Below, in pieces: positions 41,430 to 53,602 of a stretch of DNA of 64,000 nucleotides. A program made the translations under genes and the position numbers. The stretch covers positions 719,418 through 783,417 of the forward strand of contig NZ_CP050253.1 of NCBI RefSeq assembly GCF_011745665.1, written 5' to 3'. The notes below the pieces were generated by a model, which saw only the letters and a program-made list of their open reading frames with translations, ran no database searches and was not told the DNA's origin. Within the stretch, counting starts at the first letter, position 1, and the number at the start of each line of letters is the position of its first letter. Source of the DNA: Zophobihabitans entericus. GTDB lineage: Bacteria > Pseudomonadota > Gammaproteobacteria > Enterobacterales > Orbaceae.

Positions 41430-42608
41430 TTATGACTCTGATACTTCTGTATGAAGTTTTTTAGATTTCAGTTTTTTGAAAATATAAAAATACTGTCTGA
41501 TTTGACCACTTCTCAGCATTGAAATAAAAATCCCAATCCCGGCATAAACACAACCAAGTACTAGTAACATTACAATATTAATACCAACACTTGAGATACT
41601 GAGTCCCATCTGATTCACACCAGCAATCATATTGGTTGCCCAGGTAGACGGTAATAATTTAGATACAAATTGCACCCAACCCGGCATAGCATCAAGTGGC
41701 CAGATAGTGCCAGACAAATAAAAGACCGGAGTAGTCAGAAACGATAACGTCAAATAGATCATCTCAACCCGTCGTAAACATTCTGTGAGTAGCTTACTAA
41801 CACCAATAACGGCAATTAAAAATGGAAAAGTTAATAATAAAATTTCCGGAATCGACGCAACTTGCCGGTAACCAAGTACCCATGGCCACAAAATAAATAA
41901 CACGATCGATAAAAACAGCCAGATAGGCACTAACGCCGACAGACTGCCTAAATACACGACTTTTGGTGGTTTACCTTGCGGTAAAGTATTTAAAGTAATA
42001 TTTACCCGTGTTGAAGCCATCAGTAAGGAGTGCTGTAGTAACATCACCAGCAGCCCCGGGAATGTAATAGCTGCAAAACTGGTCCCCGGATTAAATAGTG
42101 CTACTGTTTCACTCTTAATCGGAGAGAGAATCACATCAATTTGTGAAGCTGCAAAGCCATTGGCTCTTAGTGTCTGATGATTATACTCAGTCAGCATTTC
42201 CCGATAGGCCAGCATAATATCCTGCTGAATCTGACCATTAGCTAATCTGTTTGACGCATCACCATAAGCAGGAATGGTGACTGTTTCACTATGTAGCAGA
42301 CGTTTTTCAAAGTCTCTTGGAATCATGATAACAGCAAACAATTTACGTCCATTAATATCATCCATCGCTTCAGGGATACTGTCATAAATAATAGTTTCAA
42401 TTTTTGAACTGGTATTAAGTTGACGAATCAACTGACGACTGGAACTGGAATGGTCCTGATCCACAACACCAACCGGTAGATCAGTAATCGTTGAATTAAG
42501 ATAAACCAGACTCATCAAACATAACGAAACAACCAGCAATAGCCAGAGCGGCCGGTTTAACAAACGAAACAGCAGGGTTCTGAAGGACTTCCAATAAATT
42601 GCCATCAT
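41430..42608 (-). CDS. ABC-2 type permease, second of a pair
   Basis: This is a 392-residue inner-membrane protein of the ABC-2/YhhJ type. One N-terminal helix (about 14-36) is followed by a large periplasmic domain (VGVVDQDHSSSSRQLIRQLN...), then five helices (about 175-365). A basic cytoplasmic tail ends KLKSKKLHTEVSES. It overlaps the first permease by 4 bases (ATGA), so translation is coupled. Such proteins usually work with an ABC ATPase and a HlyD-type periplasmic adaptor to export drugs or lipophilic compounds. No ATPase gene is present in this operon or next to it. Substrate is unknown. Confidence 0.82.
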   Translation of the reverse strand: MMAIYWKSFRTLLFRLLNRPLWLLLVVSLCLMSLVYLNSTITDLPVGVVDQDHSSSSRQLIRQLNTSSKIETIIYDSIPEAMDDINGRKLFAVIMIPRDFEKRLLHSETVTIPAYGDASNRLANGQIQQDIMLAYREMLTEYNHQTLRANGFAASQIDVILSPIKSETVALFNPGTSFAAITFPGLLVMLLQHSLLMASTRVNITLNTLPQGKPPKVVYLGSLSALVPIWLFLSIVLFILWPWVLGYRQVASIPEILLLTFPFLIAVIGVSKLLTECLRRVEMIYLTLSFLTTPVFYLSGTIWPLDAMPGWVQFVSKLLPSTWATNMIAGVNQMGLSISSVGINIVMLLVLGCVYAGIGIFISMLRSGQIRQYFYIFKKLKSKKLHTEVSES

Positions 42609-43753
42609 TGGTTCACTTCCTCTTGCTGTAAACGTTTAACTAAGCGACGGCGTACAATTAAGGTGATAAAAATCGGATAGCAGGTCAGAATTAAACAGGT
42701 TTTTATCACAGTTAATACATTTACGTGTCTTAAGAAGATATCAAATAAGGTGTTAAGTGCATAAGTTAGCGGCTCAATCCCTGCAATAACTCGGGCTATC
42801 CAGGGCATGGACATTTCTGGTACAGCTACCCCGGAATACGTTAAGGCAAGGCCAACTAAAATACCAATCAGGCTATAGGCTGTTAATGTCGACTGAGTAT
42901 AGGTAAATAACAAGATACCGATACTTTGAGCAGCCATCACATAGAAGAACGTCACAGGTAACATATAAACAGGAAAACTACTCACTCTTGCACCAGAAAT
43001 TAATACCAGTAAAGCGATCTCAAATAATAACAGCGCACAATACCAAAATGTATAAGGAGCAAGCTTACCTAAAATAAATGGATAAGAAGGTCTTGTCCGG
43101 CGTGGTAATTTACCTAAAATGTGAATGGTCATTGTCACAACAAAGAGCTGTAACAAATGCACCACAGCAGAAAATTGCTGAAAATATATTGAATTACCAC
43201 TAGCATTAAATAATCCGTCATAAATGAAGTTCACTTTAGCTAAAGGTGGTACAGCTAAACCAATTTTAGTGGCAAGAATAGTCCGATATTGAGTATTTAA
43301 CTCAGTAATCAATCCGGAATAATCCATAATAGAATACAGACCTGCACCATAATACAGGGCATTATAATACAACACAGGTGAAGGTTGTTTACCACCTAAG
43401 ACGTCAGCTTCAAAGCCAGCAGGAATATACAAAATCGCGTAAATCTCAGCCTTCTCTAAACTTTCAGTCGCTTTGTTTAACTGGTTCTCATAATTAATCA
43501 GTTTTGCATGTGCTCCAGCATTAAGTTCTCTAATCACTTGTTGAGATAAATGACTACGATCCTGATCAACATAACCAACAGGCAGATCAAACATCACACC
43601 GGTTGAAAAAATACTACCAATTAAGGTAAAAATAATTAATGGCAATATCCACAGCAACCAGTGATGTGTAAAACGTCTAAAAATAAACTTTAGTTCATCT
43701 GAGAACGCTGCAACAAAACGTGCAGTAAAGTCTTTTACTGTTCCCACTTCCAT
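42605..43753 (-). CDS. ABC-2 type permease, first of a pair
   Basis: This 382-residue permease is homologous in layout to its neighbour: an N-terminal helix (about 29-52), then a periplasmic domain beginning LPVGYVDQDRSHLSQQVIRELNAG. Five helices follow (about 190-370) and a basic C-terminus (VRRRLVKRLQQEEVNQ). The shared VGxVDQDxS motif after the first helix marks both as the same subfamily, so they probably form a heterodimeric channel. The start overlaps the 3' end of the HlyD-family gene by 19 bases. No Walker motifs occur in any of the three proteins. Confidence 0.82.
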   Translation of the reverse strand: MEVGTVKDFTARFVAAFSDELKFIFRRFTHHWLLWILPLIIFTLIGSIFSTGVMFDLPVGYVDQDRSHLSQQVIRELNAGAHAKLINYENQLNKATESLEKAEIYAILYIPAGFEADVLGGKQPSPVLYYNALYYGAGLYSIMDYSGLITELNTQYRTILATKIGLAVPPLAKVNFIYDGLFNASGNSIYFQQFSAVVHLLQLFVVTMTIHILGKLPRRTRPSYPFILGKLAPYTFWYCALLLFEIALLVLISGARVSSFPVYMLPVTFFYVMAAQSIGILLFTYTQSTLTAYSLIGILVGLALTYSGVAVPEMSMPWIARVIAGIEPLTYALNTLFDIFLRHVNVLTVIKTCLILTCYPIFITLIVRRRLVKRLQQEEVNQ

Positions 43754-44781
43754 AACACACTCATACCAGCACGAAGGCCATCAACAGGCTCTACAGGATA
43801 GAGTCTTACTTCAAAAGTTTTTAAATCAAAATCCCCGGTCGCACGCGTAGCCCGACGAGTCGCAAAGTCACCCATAGCAGAAATAAACCTGACTTCAGCT
43901 TCAATCTCTTTATTACCCAGTGCAGGAACAGTTAGAGTGATATGATCCCCTTTACGAATATTAGCTAGAATATCTTCCCGTAGATTAAAGACAAAATAAG
44001 ACTGAGATAAGCGAATCACTGTCAGTAATGGACTAGTTGCATTAAACAGTTCACCCACCTCTGCCGGGATAGAACCCACTTCACCATCAACAGGAGCTTT
44101 GACTAACAAATCATCTTGCTGAATTGTTAACTGACGTAGTTGTTCTTCTGATTGTTGTAACTTAGCTTCATAAATTTGACGTTGCTCGATACGATCACCA
44201 TGCAATGCTTCATCCAGATTTGCTTGTGCCAGCAAAACCTGTTGCTGTGCAGAATCTCTGACTTTCACCAGGTTATCTAAAATCGATTGAGAGATATAGC
44301 CCTTATCAGAGATAGCTTTATTACGCTCATACTCTTTTTGAGCATTGTCATAGCTCACTTTTGCCTGAGCAAGTAGCGCTTCATAATAGCGAATACTCTC
44401 TTCGCGCGTACCGTGCTGTGATAATTCAAGTTGTGCTTTAGCCTGATTGCGTGCTGCCTCTGCCGCTTTTACCTCGGCAATAAGTTCAGGACTATCAAGC
44501 GTAATCAATACATCACCTTGTTGAACATCATCACCACGATTGACATGAATGATCTGCACACGCCCTTTGGCTTTAGAGGAAATACTCACAGCAGGAGCAT
44601 CAACCTCTCCTTGTAAGATAATATAACTATTGTGAGAGCGAATAAGGATAGTTAACGCAACAGTGATAATTATCAACAAGATAATAAAAAATAACTTTTT
44701 ATTCATAATAAAATTACTAAAGAATTGAATGATGAGAAATCGGTTTTGATCAACCAGACGAAAGAATTTATCTTCAGTCAT
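43735..44781 (-). CDS. HlyD/MFP-family periplasmic adaptor
   Basis: This membrane-fusion protein links an inner-membrane exporter to an outer-membrane channel. A transmembrane anchor (KLFFIILLIIITVALTILI) is followed by the first half of the lipoyl domain (GRVQIIHVNRGDDVQQGDVLITLDS). A long coiled-coil hairpin comes next (about 105-220), then the second lipoyl half (VKAPVDGEVGSI) and a beta-barrel domain. The start is unsure: ATG at 44781 gives 348 residues, and ATG at 44706 gives a normal short cytoplasmic tail; neither has a clear ribosome site. It is first in an operon with two ABC-2 permeases, like E. coli yhiI but without the rbbA-type ATPase. Confidence 0.85.
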   Translation of the reverse strand: MTEDKFFRLVDQNRFLIIQFFSNFIMNKKLFFIILLIIITVALTILIRSHNSYIILQGEVDAPAVSISSKAKGRVQIIHVNRGDDVQQGDVLITLDSPELIAEVKAAEAARNQAKAQLELSQHGTREESIRYYEALLAQAKVSYDNAQKEYERNKAISDKGYISQSILDNLVKVRDSAQQQVLLAQANLDEALHGDRIEQRQIYEAKLQQSEEQLRQLTIQQDDLLVKAPVDGEVGSIPAEVGELFNATSPLLTVIRLSQSYFVFNLREDILANIRKGDHITLTVPALGNKEIEAEVRFISAMGDFATRRATRATGDFDLKTFEVRLYPVEPVDGLRAGMSVLWKWEQ

Positions 44782-44944
44782 ATAGCATATATAAATTACA
44801 CCAAGAATACTAGATCTCTTGTGATATAAAGTGCTCTAAGGATTAATTGATTTCATTCATAGATAGAAACAATGAAATAGATTAGATAAAGTCCTACTAA
44901 TTTAGTATGATATATCTAATTTGAAATACATGAGATATTTAACT

Positions 44945-46237
44945 ATGAAAAAAATCGTGATCGTTGGCGGCGGAGCCGGTGGCTTGGAACTTGCCACACA
45001 ATTAGGCAATAAATTAGGTAAAAAAAATCGAGCAGAAGTGATTCTTGTTGATAAAAATCCATCTCATTTATGGAAACCTTTATTACATGAAATCGCAACA
45101 GGCGTACTTGATGATCAAATGGATGAGGTCAATTACCTTGCGCATGGTAAACGTAATCATTTCAAATTCAAGCAAGGTGCACTACTGGATATTGATCGTG
45201 AAAACAAAAAGATCAAAGTTGCTGGCGTAAAAAACCCTGCCGGTGAAGAGATCTTTCCTGCTACAGAATTAAGCTATGATGTACTTGTAATGGCAATCGG
45301 TAGTACATCAAATGACTTCGGGACACCTGGTGTTAAAGATCACTGTATTTTACTTGATGATCAGGTACAAGCGAAACGCTTACGCCAAATTATGCTTGAT
45401 ACTTTCTTTAAGTTTTCAGCGAGTCCGGAAACAACTAAGAGCGATAAGATCAATATCGCTATCGTTGGCGGTGGTGCAACGGGTATCGAACTTACTTCAG
45501 AACTATTCACAATGGCTGAAAAATTAAAATCTTATGGTTTTGACAAAATCAGTCCTAAAACACTTAATGTGACATTGATTGAAGCTGCGGATCGTATTAT
45601 TCCGGTACTTTCTGAAAAACTCTCTCAAAGCATTAAAGAGCAACTTGAAGAGTTCGGCGCTAAAGTCTTAACCAAGACAATGATTACTAAAGCTGACCAT
45701 GATGGTTTCTATCCAAAAGAAGGCGATGTAATCAAAGCTGATATCATGATTTGGGCTGCGGGTGTTAAAGCGCCTGACTTCTTAAAAGATATTGCCGGTC
45801 TTGAAACCAGTCGTTCTAATCAATTAGTTGTTAAATCAACACTACAAACAACGCGTGATGACGATATTTTTGTTATTGGTGACTGTGCATCAAGTCCTAA
45901 ACCTGCTGGTGGTTTTACTCCTCCTACTGCTCAGGCTGCACACCAAATGGCAAGTATCTGTGCAAAAAATGTGATGGCACATTTAAATGAATTACCATTA
46001 TCTAATTTTAAATATAAAGATAAAGGTACAATCATCTCGTTAGCTCATACAGCACAAGGTAGCGTGACAACTGTTGGTTCATCTTCAATGATTGTACGTG
46101 GTACTCCGGCACATATGATCTATCGTATGCTATATCGTATGCATCAGGCAGCCCTGTACGGTAATATTAAAACGGGTCGTTTAATGATGGCTGGTCGAGT
46201 ATATCGTTCAGTTCGTCCAACACTTAGATTAAACTAA
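44945..46237 (+). CDS. ndh: Type II NADH:quinone oxidoreductase Ndh
   Basis: Ndh is a peripheral inner-membrane flavoprotein that oxidises NADH without proton pumping. The ATG at 44945 gives 430 residues (E. coli 434); eight further codons upstream are open but lack a better ribosome site. It has two Rossmann folds: FAD-binding VIVGGGAGGLELATQLG at the N-terminus and NADH-binding IAIVGGGATGIEL near residue 170. The FAD-contacting FVIGDCASSP segment and the family-specific SHLWKPLLHEIATG and GFTPPTAQAAHQMA are intact. It is convergent with nusG, separated by a shared terminator. Confidence 0.96.
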   Translation: MKKIVIVGGGAGGLELATQLGNKLGKKNRAEVILVDKNPSHLWKPLLHEIATGVLDDQMDEVNYLAHGKRNHFKFKQGALLDIDRENKKIKVAGVKNPAGEEIFPATELSYDVLVMAIGSTSNDFGTPGVKDHCILLDDQVQAKRLRQIMLDTFFKFSASPETTKSDKINIAIVGGGATGIELTSELFTMAEKLKSYGFDKISPKTLNVTLIEAADRIIPVLSEKLSQSIKEQLEEFGAKVLTKTMITKADHDGFYPKEGDVIKADIMIWAAGVKAPDFLKDIAGLETSRSNQLVVKSTLQTTRDDDIFVIGDCASSPKPAGGFTPPTAQAAHQMASICAKNVMAHLNELPLSNFKYKDKGTIISLAHTAQGSVTTVGSSSMIVRGTPAHMIYRMLYRMHQAALYGNIKTGRLMMAGRVYRSVRPTLRLN

Positions 46238-46255
46238 GTATAATCCGGACATAAA

Positions 46256-46285
46256 AAAACCGAGCCAGAAGCTCGGTTTTTTATT
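46256..46285. terminator. Bidirectional terminator between ndh and nusG
   Basis: AAAACCGAGC / GCTCGGTTTT with loop CAGAA and A/T tracts on both sides. Confidence 0.92.
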
Positions 46286-46304
46286 ATTTAAATTCTTACT
46301 GAAA

Positions 46305-46850
46305 TTAACTCTTTTCAACCTGGCTAAAATCAAGTTCAACAGGTGTAGAGCGACCAAAGATTGAAACAGACACTTTTAAGCGGCTTTTCTCATAGTCAAC
46401 TTCTTCAACTACACCGTTAAAGTCTGCAAATGGACCTTCAGTAACACGAACCATTTCGCCCGGCTCAAATAGTGTTTTAGGACGCGGCTTATCACCAACT
46501 TGTTGCAGACGATTCATAATCGCATCAACTTCACGTTGACTGATTGGTGCAGGACGATCGGATGTACCACCAATGAAGCCCATTGTTCTTGGTACACTTT
46601 TCACCAGATGCCAAGTCGCATCATTCATTTCCATCTCTACCAGCACATAGCCAGGGAAGAATTTTCTTTCACTTTTACGACGCTGGCCACCTTTCATCTC
46701 AACGACTTCTTCAGTAGGTACTAAAACGTCACCAAAAGCATCTTCCATATTATGAAGTTTAATATATTCACGTAGAGATTGTGCTACACGTGCTTCATAA
46801 CCTGAATACGCCTGAATCACATACCAACGTTTTTTTTGTGTTTCACTCAT
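46305..46850 (-). CDS. nusG: Transcription elongation/antitermination factor NusG
   Basis: NusG binds RNA polymerase, suppresses pausing and links it to Rho or to ribosomal S10. The 181-residue length is that of E. coli. The N-terminal NGN domain ([41 protein letters not shown]) and C-terminal KOW domain ([25 protein letters not shown]) are intact. The start is 1 base after the secE stop. The ribosomal-protein operon rplKAJL-rpoBC that usually follows is absent; the convergent ndh is there instead. Confidence 0.97.
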   Translation of the reverse strand: MSETQKKRWYVIQAYSGYEARVAQSLREYIKLHNMEDAFGDVLVPTEEVVEMKGGQRRKSERKFFPGYVLVEMEMNDATWHLVKSVPRTMGFIGGTSDRPAPISQREVDAIMNRLQQVGDKPRPKTLFEPGEMVRVTEGPFADFNGVVEEVDYEKSRLKVSVSIFGRSTPVELDFSQVEKS

Positions 46851-46851
46851 A

Positions 46852-47253
46852 TTAGTGCCCTAGCATTGTTACAAAAGAGATTAAACGAATAATTAAACTG
46901 TCTAATCCCCATAAGAATAGTGATGCAATAACAGTGATAACTGCAATCAGTAGCGTTGTTTGCATGGCTTCTTTACGAGTTGGCCATACAACCTTACGTA
47001 ACTCAGTGCGAGATTCTCTGGCGAACGATAACGTCGCTTTTCCTCTGGCAGTTGTCAGTACCAAGACTAAAGCCAATATTGCAATAACAATCATCGCAAT
47101 GATTCTGACAAGCGGACTTGCTAAATAAATTGGATTTGGCTCAGAGAAGTAAAAATTACCCCAAATCATCCCAACTAATAAAACAAGGGCAACGACCCAT
47201 TTCAGCTTATCAAGTACTGGACTCGCTTCTTGATTTTCACTATTTACGCGCAT
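46852..47253 (-). CDS. secE: Preprotein translocase subunit SecE
   Basis: SecE clamps the SecY channel in the inner membrane. The 133-residue protein has the three-helix enterobacterial form, with two N-terminal helices (about 17-35 and 45-63). The conserved amphipathic segment [20 protein letters not shown] precedes the essential third helix. It forms an operon with nusG. It lies 179 bases downstream of a tuf gene, as in E. coli, but here that copy is the one ending the str operon, not the one after the tRNAs. A terminator-like hairpin separates tuf from secE. Confidence 0.95.
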   Translation of the reverse strand: MRVNSENQEASPVLDKLKWVVALVLLVGMIWGNFYFSEPNPIYLASPLVRIIAMIVIAILALVLVLTTARGKATLSFARESRTELRKVVWPTRKEAMQTTLLIAVITVIASLFLWGLDSLIIRLISFVTMLGH

Positions 47254-47375
47254 AAAAAACCTATATTAGTATTCAATCGGATAAAACCTATTCTACAAAA
47301 TGCGTCTATTCTACCTGATATTCAGGGCAAACAAAACAATAAAGGTACTTTGTACAATAAACTTCACTAACTGAG

Positions 47376-47403
47376 ATAAGAAAGGGCATCTTTTGATACC
47401 CTT
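47376..47403 (-). terminator. Terminator between str-operon tuf and secE
   Basis: On the minus strand AAGGGTATC / GATGCCCTT (one G-U pair) with an AAAA loop is followed by TCTTATC. Read-through is likely because the tail is weak. Confidence 0.6.
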
Positions 47404-47432
47404 CCCTTATATATCAACTATAAATCAATCAA

Positions 47433-48620
<1,188 letters not shown>

Positions 48621-48676
48621 CTAATGTTCCTTGATTAAATTTCTCTTCTCCGCATCGGAGAAGAGATTAAATTAAA

Positions 48677-50779
48677 TTATTTCGCTTTACGCGCTTCAAT
48701 AATTGCAGTTGCAACGTTGCTTGGTGCTTCGTTATATTTCAAGAATTCCATTGAATATGAAGCACGTCCTTGCGTTTGTGAACGTAAGTCAGTTGCATAA
48801 CCAAACATTTCAGATAATGGAACTTGAGCACGCACAGTTTTACCTGTTGATGTGTCTTCCATACCTTCGATCATTCCGCGACGACGGTTTAAGTCACCAA
48901 TTACGTCACCCATGTAGTCTTCAGGCGTTTCAACTTCAACTTTCATGATTGGTTCAAGTAAAACAGGTTTTGCTTTCATGAAGCCTTCTTTAAACGCCAT
49001 AGAACCGGCAATTTTAAACGCCATTTCTGAGGAGTCGACATCATGGTAAGAACCATCATAAAGCGCAACGCGTACGTCAACAACAGGGTAGCCTGCAAGA
49101 ACACCGTTTTTAAGTTGTTCCTGAACACCTTTATCAACTGCTGGGATGAATTCTTTAGGAACCACACCACCAACGATTTCGTTAAGGAATTCGTAACCTT
49201 TACCACCAGCTTCAAGCGGCTCAATACGTAACCATACATGACCAAATTGACCACGACCACCAGACTGACGAACAAATTTACCTTCTTGCTCAACTTTGTT
49301 TCTGATAGTTTCACGGTAAGCAACTTGTGGTTTACCGATGTTCGCTTCAACTTTGAACTCACGACGCATACGGTCAACAAGTACGTCTAAGTGTAACTCA
49401 CCCATACCTGCGATGATCGTTTGACCTGACTCTTCGTCTGTAGATACACGGAACGATGGATCTTCTTGTGCTAAACGACCTAAAGCAATACCCATTTTTT
49501 CCTGGTCAGCTTTAGTTTTAGGTTCTACAGCAACAGAGATAACCGGCTCAGGGAATTCCATTCTTTCAAGAATGATTGGTGCATTTTCAGCACACAGTGT
49601 ATCACCTGTAGTTACATCTTTAAGACCGATCGCAGCAGCGATATCGCCAGCACGAACTTCTTTAATTTCTTCACGTTTATTAGCATGCATCTGTACGATA
49701 CGGCCTAAACGCTCTCTCTTCTCTTTTACTGAGTTGAAAACGCTGTCACCAGAGTTAACAAAACCAGAGTAAACACGGAAGAATGTTAAGTTACCAACAA
49801 ACGGGTCAGTTGCAATTTTAAATGCTAACGCTGAGAACGGCTCATCGTCGCTTGCATGACGCTCTGCTGGTTCACCATTTGGTAATTCACCGTTAATGGC
49901 AGGAATATCCGTTGGCGCTGGTAAATATTCAATTACTGCATCAAGCATGAATTGAACACCTTTATTTTTAAAGGCACTACCACAAGTTACCAGAATGATT
50001 TCATTATTTAGTACACGTTTACGTAATGCTAACGTTACTTCATCTTCTGTTAACTCTTCACCATTTAGGTATTTTTCCATTAACTCTTCAGACGCTTCAG
50101 CAGCAGCTTCAAATGCATATTGTTGCCATTCTTTAGCTTGCTCAAGCATATCTGCAGGAACATCTTCATAAGTAAATGTTGTACCCTGATCTTCTTCATT
50201 CCAGTTGATGGCTTTCATTTTTAATAAGTCAACAACACCGGTGAATTTCTCTTCAGCACCGATTGGAAGAACTAATGGAACAGGAGTAGCAGCTAAACGA
50301 GTTTTGATTTGATCAACAACACGTAAGAAGTTTGCACCCATACGGTCCATTTTGTTAATGAACGCAATACGAGGAACTTTATATTTGTTAGCCTGACGCC
50401 ATACTGTTTCTGATTGTGGTTGAACACCACCAACCGCACAGTAAACCATTACCGCACCGTCAAGAACACGCATAGAACGTTCTACTTCGATTGTGAAGTC
50501 AACGTGTCCCGGGGTATCGATAACATTAATACGATGTGGTTCAAATTGTTTACCCATACCAGACCAGAATGCAGTCGTTGCAGCAGAGGTAATTGTGATA
50601 CCACGTTCTTGTTCTTGTTCCATCCAGTCCATTGTTGCAGCACCGTCATGGACTTCACCAATTTTGTGACTTACGCCGGTATAAAACAGAATACGTTCTG
50701 TTGTTGTTGTTTTACCTGCGTCGATGTGAGCACTGATACCGATATTACGGTAACGCTCAATGGGGGTTGTACGAGCCAT
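48677..50779 (-). CDS. fusA: Elongation factor G
   Basis: EF-G is the GTPase driving ribosomal translocation. The 700-residue length is close to E. coli (704). GTPase motifs are [22 protein letters not shown] and NKMDRMG. The later domains II-V follow in order, with the domain IV tip region ([11 protein letters not shown]) and C-terminal [11 protein letters not shown]. It is highly expressed, third in the str operon, 102 bases after rpsG. Confidence 0.98.
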   Translation of the reverse strand: MARTTPIERYRNIGISAHIDAGKTTTTERILFYTGVSHKIGEVHDGAATMDWMEQEQERGITITSAATTAFWSGMGKQFEPHRINVIDTPGHVDFTIEVERSMRVLDGAVMVYCAVGGVQPQSETVWRQANKYKVPRIAFINKMDRMGANFLRVVDQIKTRLAATPVPLVLPIGAEEKFTGVVDLLKMKAINWNEEDQGTTFTYEDVPADMLEQAKEWQQYAFEAAAEASEELMEKYLNGEELTEDEVTLALRKRVLNNEIILVTCGSAFKNKGVQFMLDAVIEYLPAPTDIPAINGELPNGEPAERHASDDEPFSALAFKIATDPFVGNLTFFRVYSGFVNSGDSVFNSVKEKRERLGRIVQMHANKREEIKEVRAGDIAAAIGLKDVTTGDTLCAENAPIILERMEFPEPVISVAVEPKTKADQEKMGIALGRLAQEDPSFRVSTDEESGQTIIAGMGELHLDVLVDRMRREFKVEANIGKPQVAYRETIRNKVEQEGKFVRQSGGRGQFGHVWLRIEPLEAGGKGYEFLNEIVGGVVPKEFIPAVDKGVQEQLKNGVLAGYPVVDVRVALYDGSYHDVDSSEMAFKIAGSMAFKEGFMKAKPVLLEPIMKVEVETPEDYMGDVIGDLNRRRGMIEGMEDTSTGKTVRAQVPLSEMFGYATDLRSQTQGRASYSMEFLKYNEAPSNVATAIIEARKAK

Positions 50780-50881
50780 TTTAATCCTCTAAGTACTAGG
50801 TCGTTTAATCTCAAATATATCTTATCGTTTACTAATATATGGGCTATGCGTTGTAACACAACCCATAACCCATTGGTAAAA

Positions 50882-51364
<483 letters not shown>

Positions 51365-51446
51365 TTAATTTTATATTTTCAGGTTACCCAAAACTCAATG
51401 AGTTGTTTGGAATAAAAAAAGTTTGGCCTTACTTAACGGAGAACCA

Positions 51447-52148
<702 letters not shown>

Positions 52149-53090
52149 ATGGATATTCTTTTTCACCACCCATTCTTTAATCCGGATGACTGGCTCATTC
52201 CTTTAAAACAACAACTCCCTGAAGCAACATTTCATGTCTATCAAAAAGGAGAAAATCCACCAGCTGATTATGCTTTTGTCTGGAAACCAACCTATGAAAT
52301 GCTGGCATCTCGTAAAGACTTAAAAGCCGTGTTTGCACTTGGAGCAGGGGTTGATGCCATCTTAGATCAGCTCAGAGAGACGCCAGATTTAATTCCGAAC
52401 GAAGTGCCTTTGTATCGTTTACAAGATGCCGGAATGATAGAGCAGATGGAAGAGTATAGCATTGCAGCGGTTATGCGTTATTTCCGTCGTCTGGATGAAT
52501 ATCAACAACTTCAGCAACAAGGACGTTGGCAATATTTAGAACCTTATACTTATCAGGAGTTTGTGATCGGGGTGATGGGGCTAGGTGTATTGGGTTCTAA
52601 AGTAGCAGAAAGATTAGCGTCTTTAGGGTTTACAGTAAAAGGCTGGAGCCGTTCTCCAAAAAATATTGCGAATGTAAAGTGCTATAGTGAATCACAATTA
52701 TCTGATTTCTTGAAAGGAACGAAGTTAATTATTAATTTGTTACCAAGTACACCACAAACTCAGGGAGTTTTAAACAAAACTCTTTTTTCTCAATTAGCGC
52801 AGGGAGCTTACCTGATTAATATTGCCCGTGGCAAACATTTAATTGATGACGATTTAATTTCAGCGCTCAATAGTAAGCAGGTAAAAGCAGCAACACTGGA
52901 TGTCTTTGTTAAGGAACCTTTACCGGAGGAACACCCTTTCTGGCAGCACCCGACAGTAACAATAACACCACATATTTCAGCGATCACCAGACCAGCAGAA
53001 GCAATACCACAACTGGTTCAGCGCCTCAGACGTTTAGAAAGAGGGGAACAAGTTTATGAAGGTTTAGTTGATTTAGGTAAAGGGTATTAA
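52149..53090 (+). CDS. ghrA: Glyoxylate/hydroxypyruvate reductase A
   Basis: GhrA reduces glyoxylate to glycolate and hydroxypyruvate to glycerate with NADPH. The ATG at 52149 with AAGGTGA upstream gives 313 residues (E. coli 312). It has the nucleotide-binding GVMGLGVLGSKVAERL (about 144-159), WSRSP for NADPH choice, catalytic Arg in NIARGKHL, Glu in FVKEPLP and His in TPHISAITRP. In E. coli it is linked to ycdX; here ycdX lies 3.8 kb away, with serine genes in between. Confidence 0.95.
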   Translation: MDILFHHPFFNPDDWLIPLKQQLPEATFHVYQKGENPPADYAFVWKPTYEMLASRKDLKAVFALGAGVDAILDQLRETPDLIPNEVPLYRLQDAGMIEQMEEYSIAAVMRYFRRLDEYQQLQQQGRWQYLEPYTYQEFVIGVMGLGVLGSKVAERLASLGFTVKGWSRSPKNIANVKCYSESQLSDFLKGTKLIINLLPSTPQTQGVLNKTLFSQLAQGAYLINIARGKHLIDDDLISALNSKQVKAATLDVFVKEPLPEEHPFWQHPTVTITPHISAITRPAEAIPQLVQRLRRLERGEQVYEGLVDLGKGY

Positions 53091-53174
53091 TGTGGTACTG
53101 TGTTGATCTTTATATTTATGTTTGTTTTACTGTTAATGAGTAGATTTAATTAATATAACTAGGAAAGGTTACTA

Positions 53175-53537
53175 ATGGATTATAATGACAATATTATTGC
53201 TATGTTATGCCGTCGCATTAAATATGCTCGTATCGCTAAAAACCTGTCTCAATTTGATTTGGCTGAACGAGCAAGAGTTGGTATTGCGACAATTAAACGC
53301 ATTGAGTTAGGTGAGTCGATTACTTTAACAACACTTATTTCAGTGCTTAAAGGGCTGGATGAACTGGATCAACTAAATCATATTCTGGCACATAGTGAGC
53401 CGACTCTGAATAAAAACACTCAACAGGCAGCTCGCAGACGTGTACGTAGTGTTGAATCGACCGCAAAAGAGGATGTGTTATTATTAAATCATTATGATGC
53501 AGCAGCAGCTGCACCACACGTGATGCGTTGGAAGTAG
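53175..53537 (+). CDS. Small XRE-family DNA-binding protein
   Basis: This 120-residue protein has an N-terminal helix-turn-helix (RIKYARIAKNLSQFDLAERARVGIATIKRIELGES, about residues 13-47), like HipB-type and phage repressor-type regulators. An unstructured basic tail follows (QQAARRRVRSVEST) and a poly-Ala stretch near the end. No toxin gene (for example hipA) is adjacent, so an antitoxin role is unsupported. It may regulate ghrA or sdaC-sdaA, its neighbours. The ATG at 53175 has AGGAAAGG upstream. Confidence 0.75.
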   Translation: MDYNDNIIAMLCRRIKYARIAKNLSQFDLAERARVGIATIKRIELGESITLTTLISVLKGLDELDQLNHILAHSEPTLNKNTQQAARRRVRSVESTAKEDVLLLNHYDAAAAAPHVMRWK

Positions 53538-53602
53538 TAAGTAATTAGCCAGTAATTATATGTAGCTAATTACTTACCAGAATTACTATTTATATCAAGT
53601 TA

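Noticed and set aside
53175..53537. Antitoxin of a HipBA-type toxin-antitoxin module
   Set aside because: The helix-turn-helix fits, but no toxin gene lies on either side.
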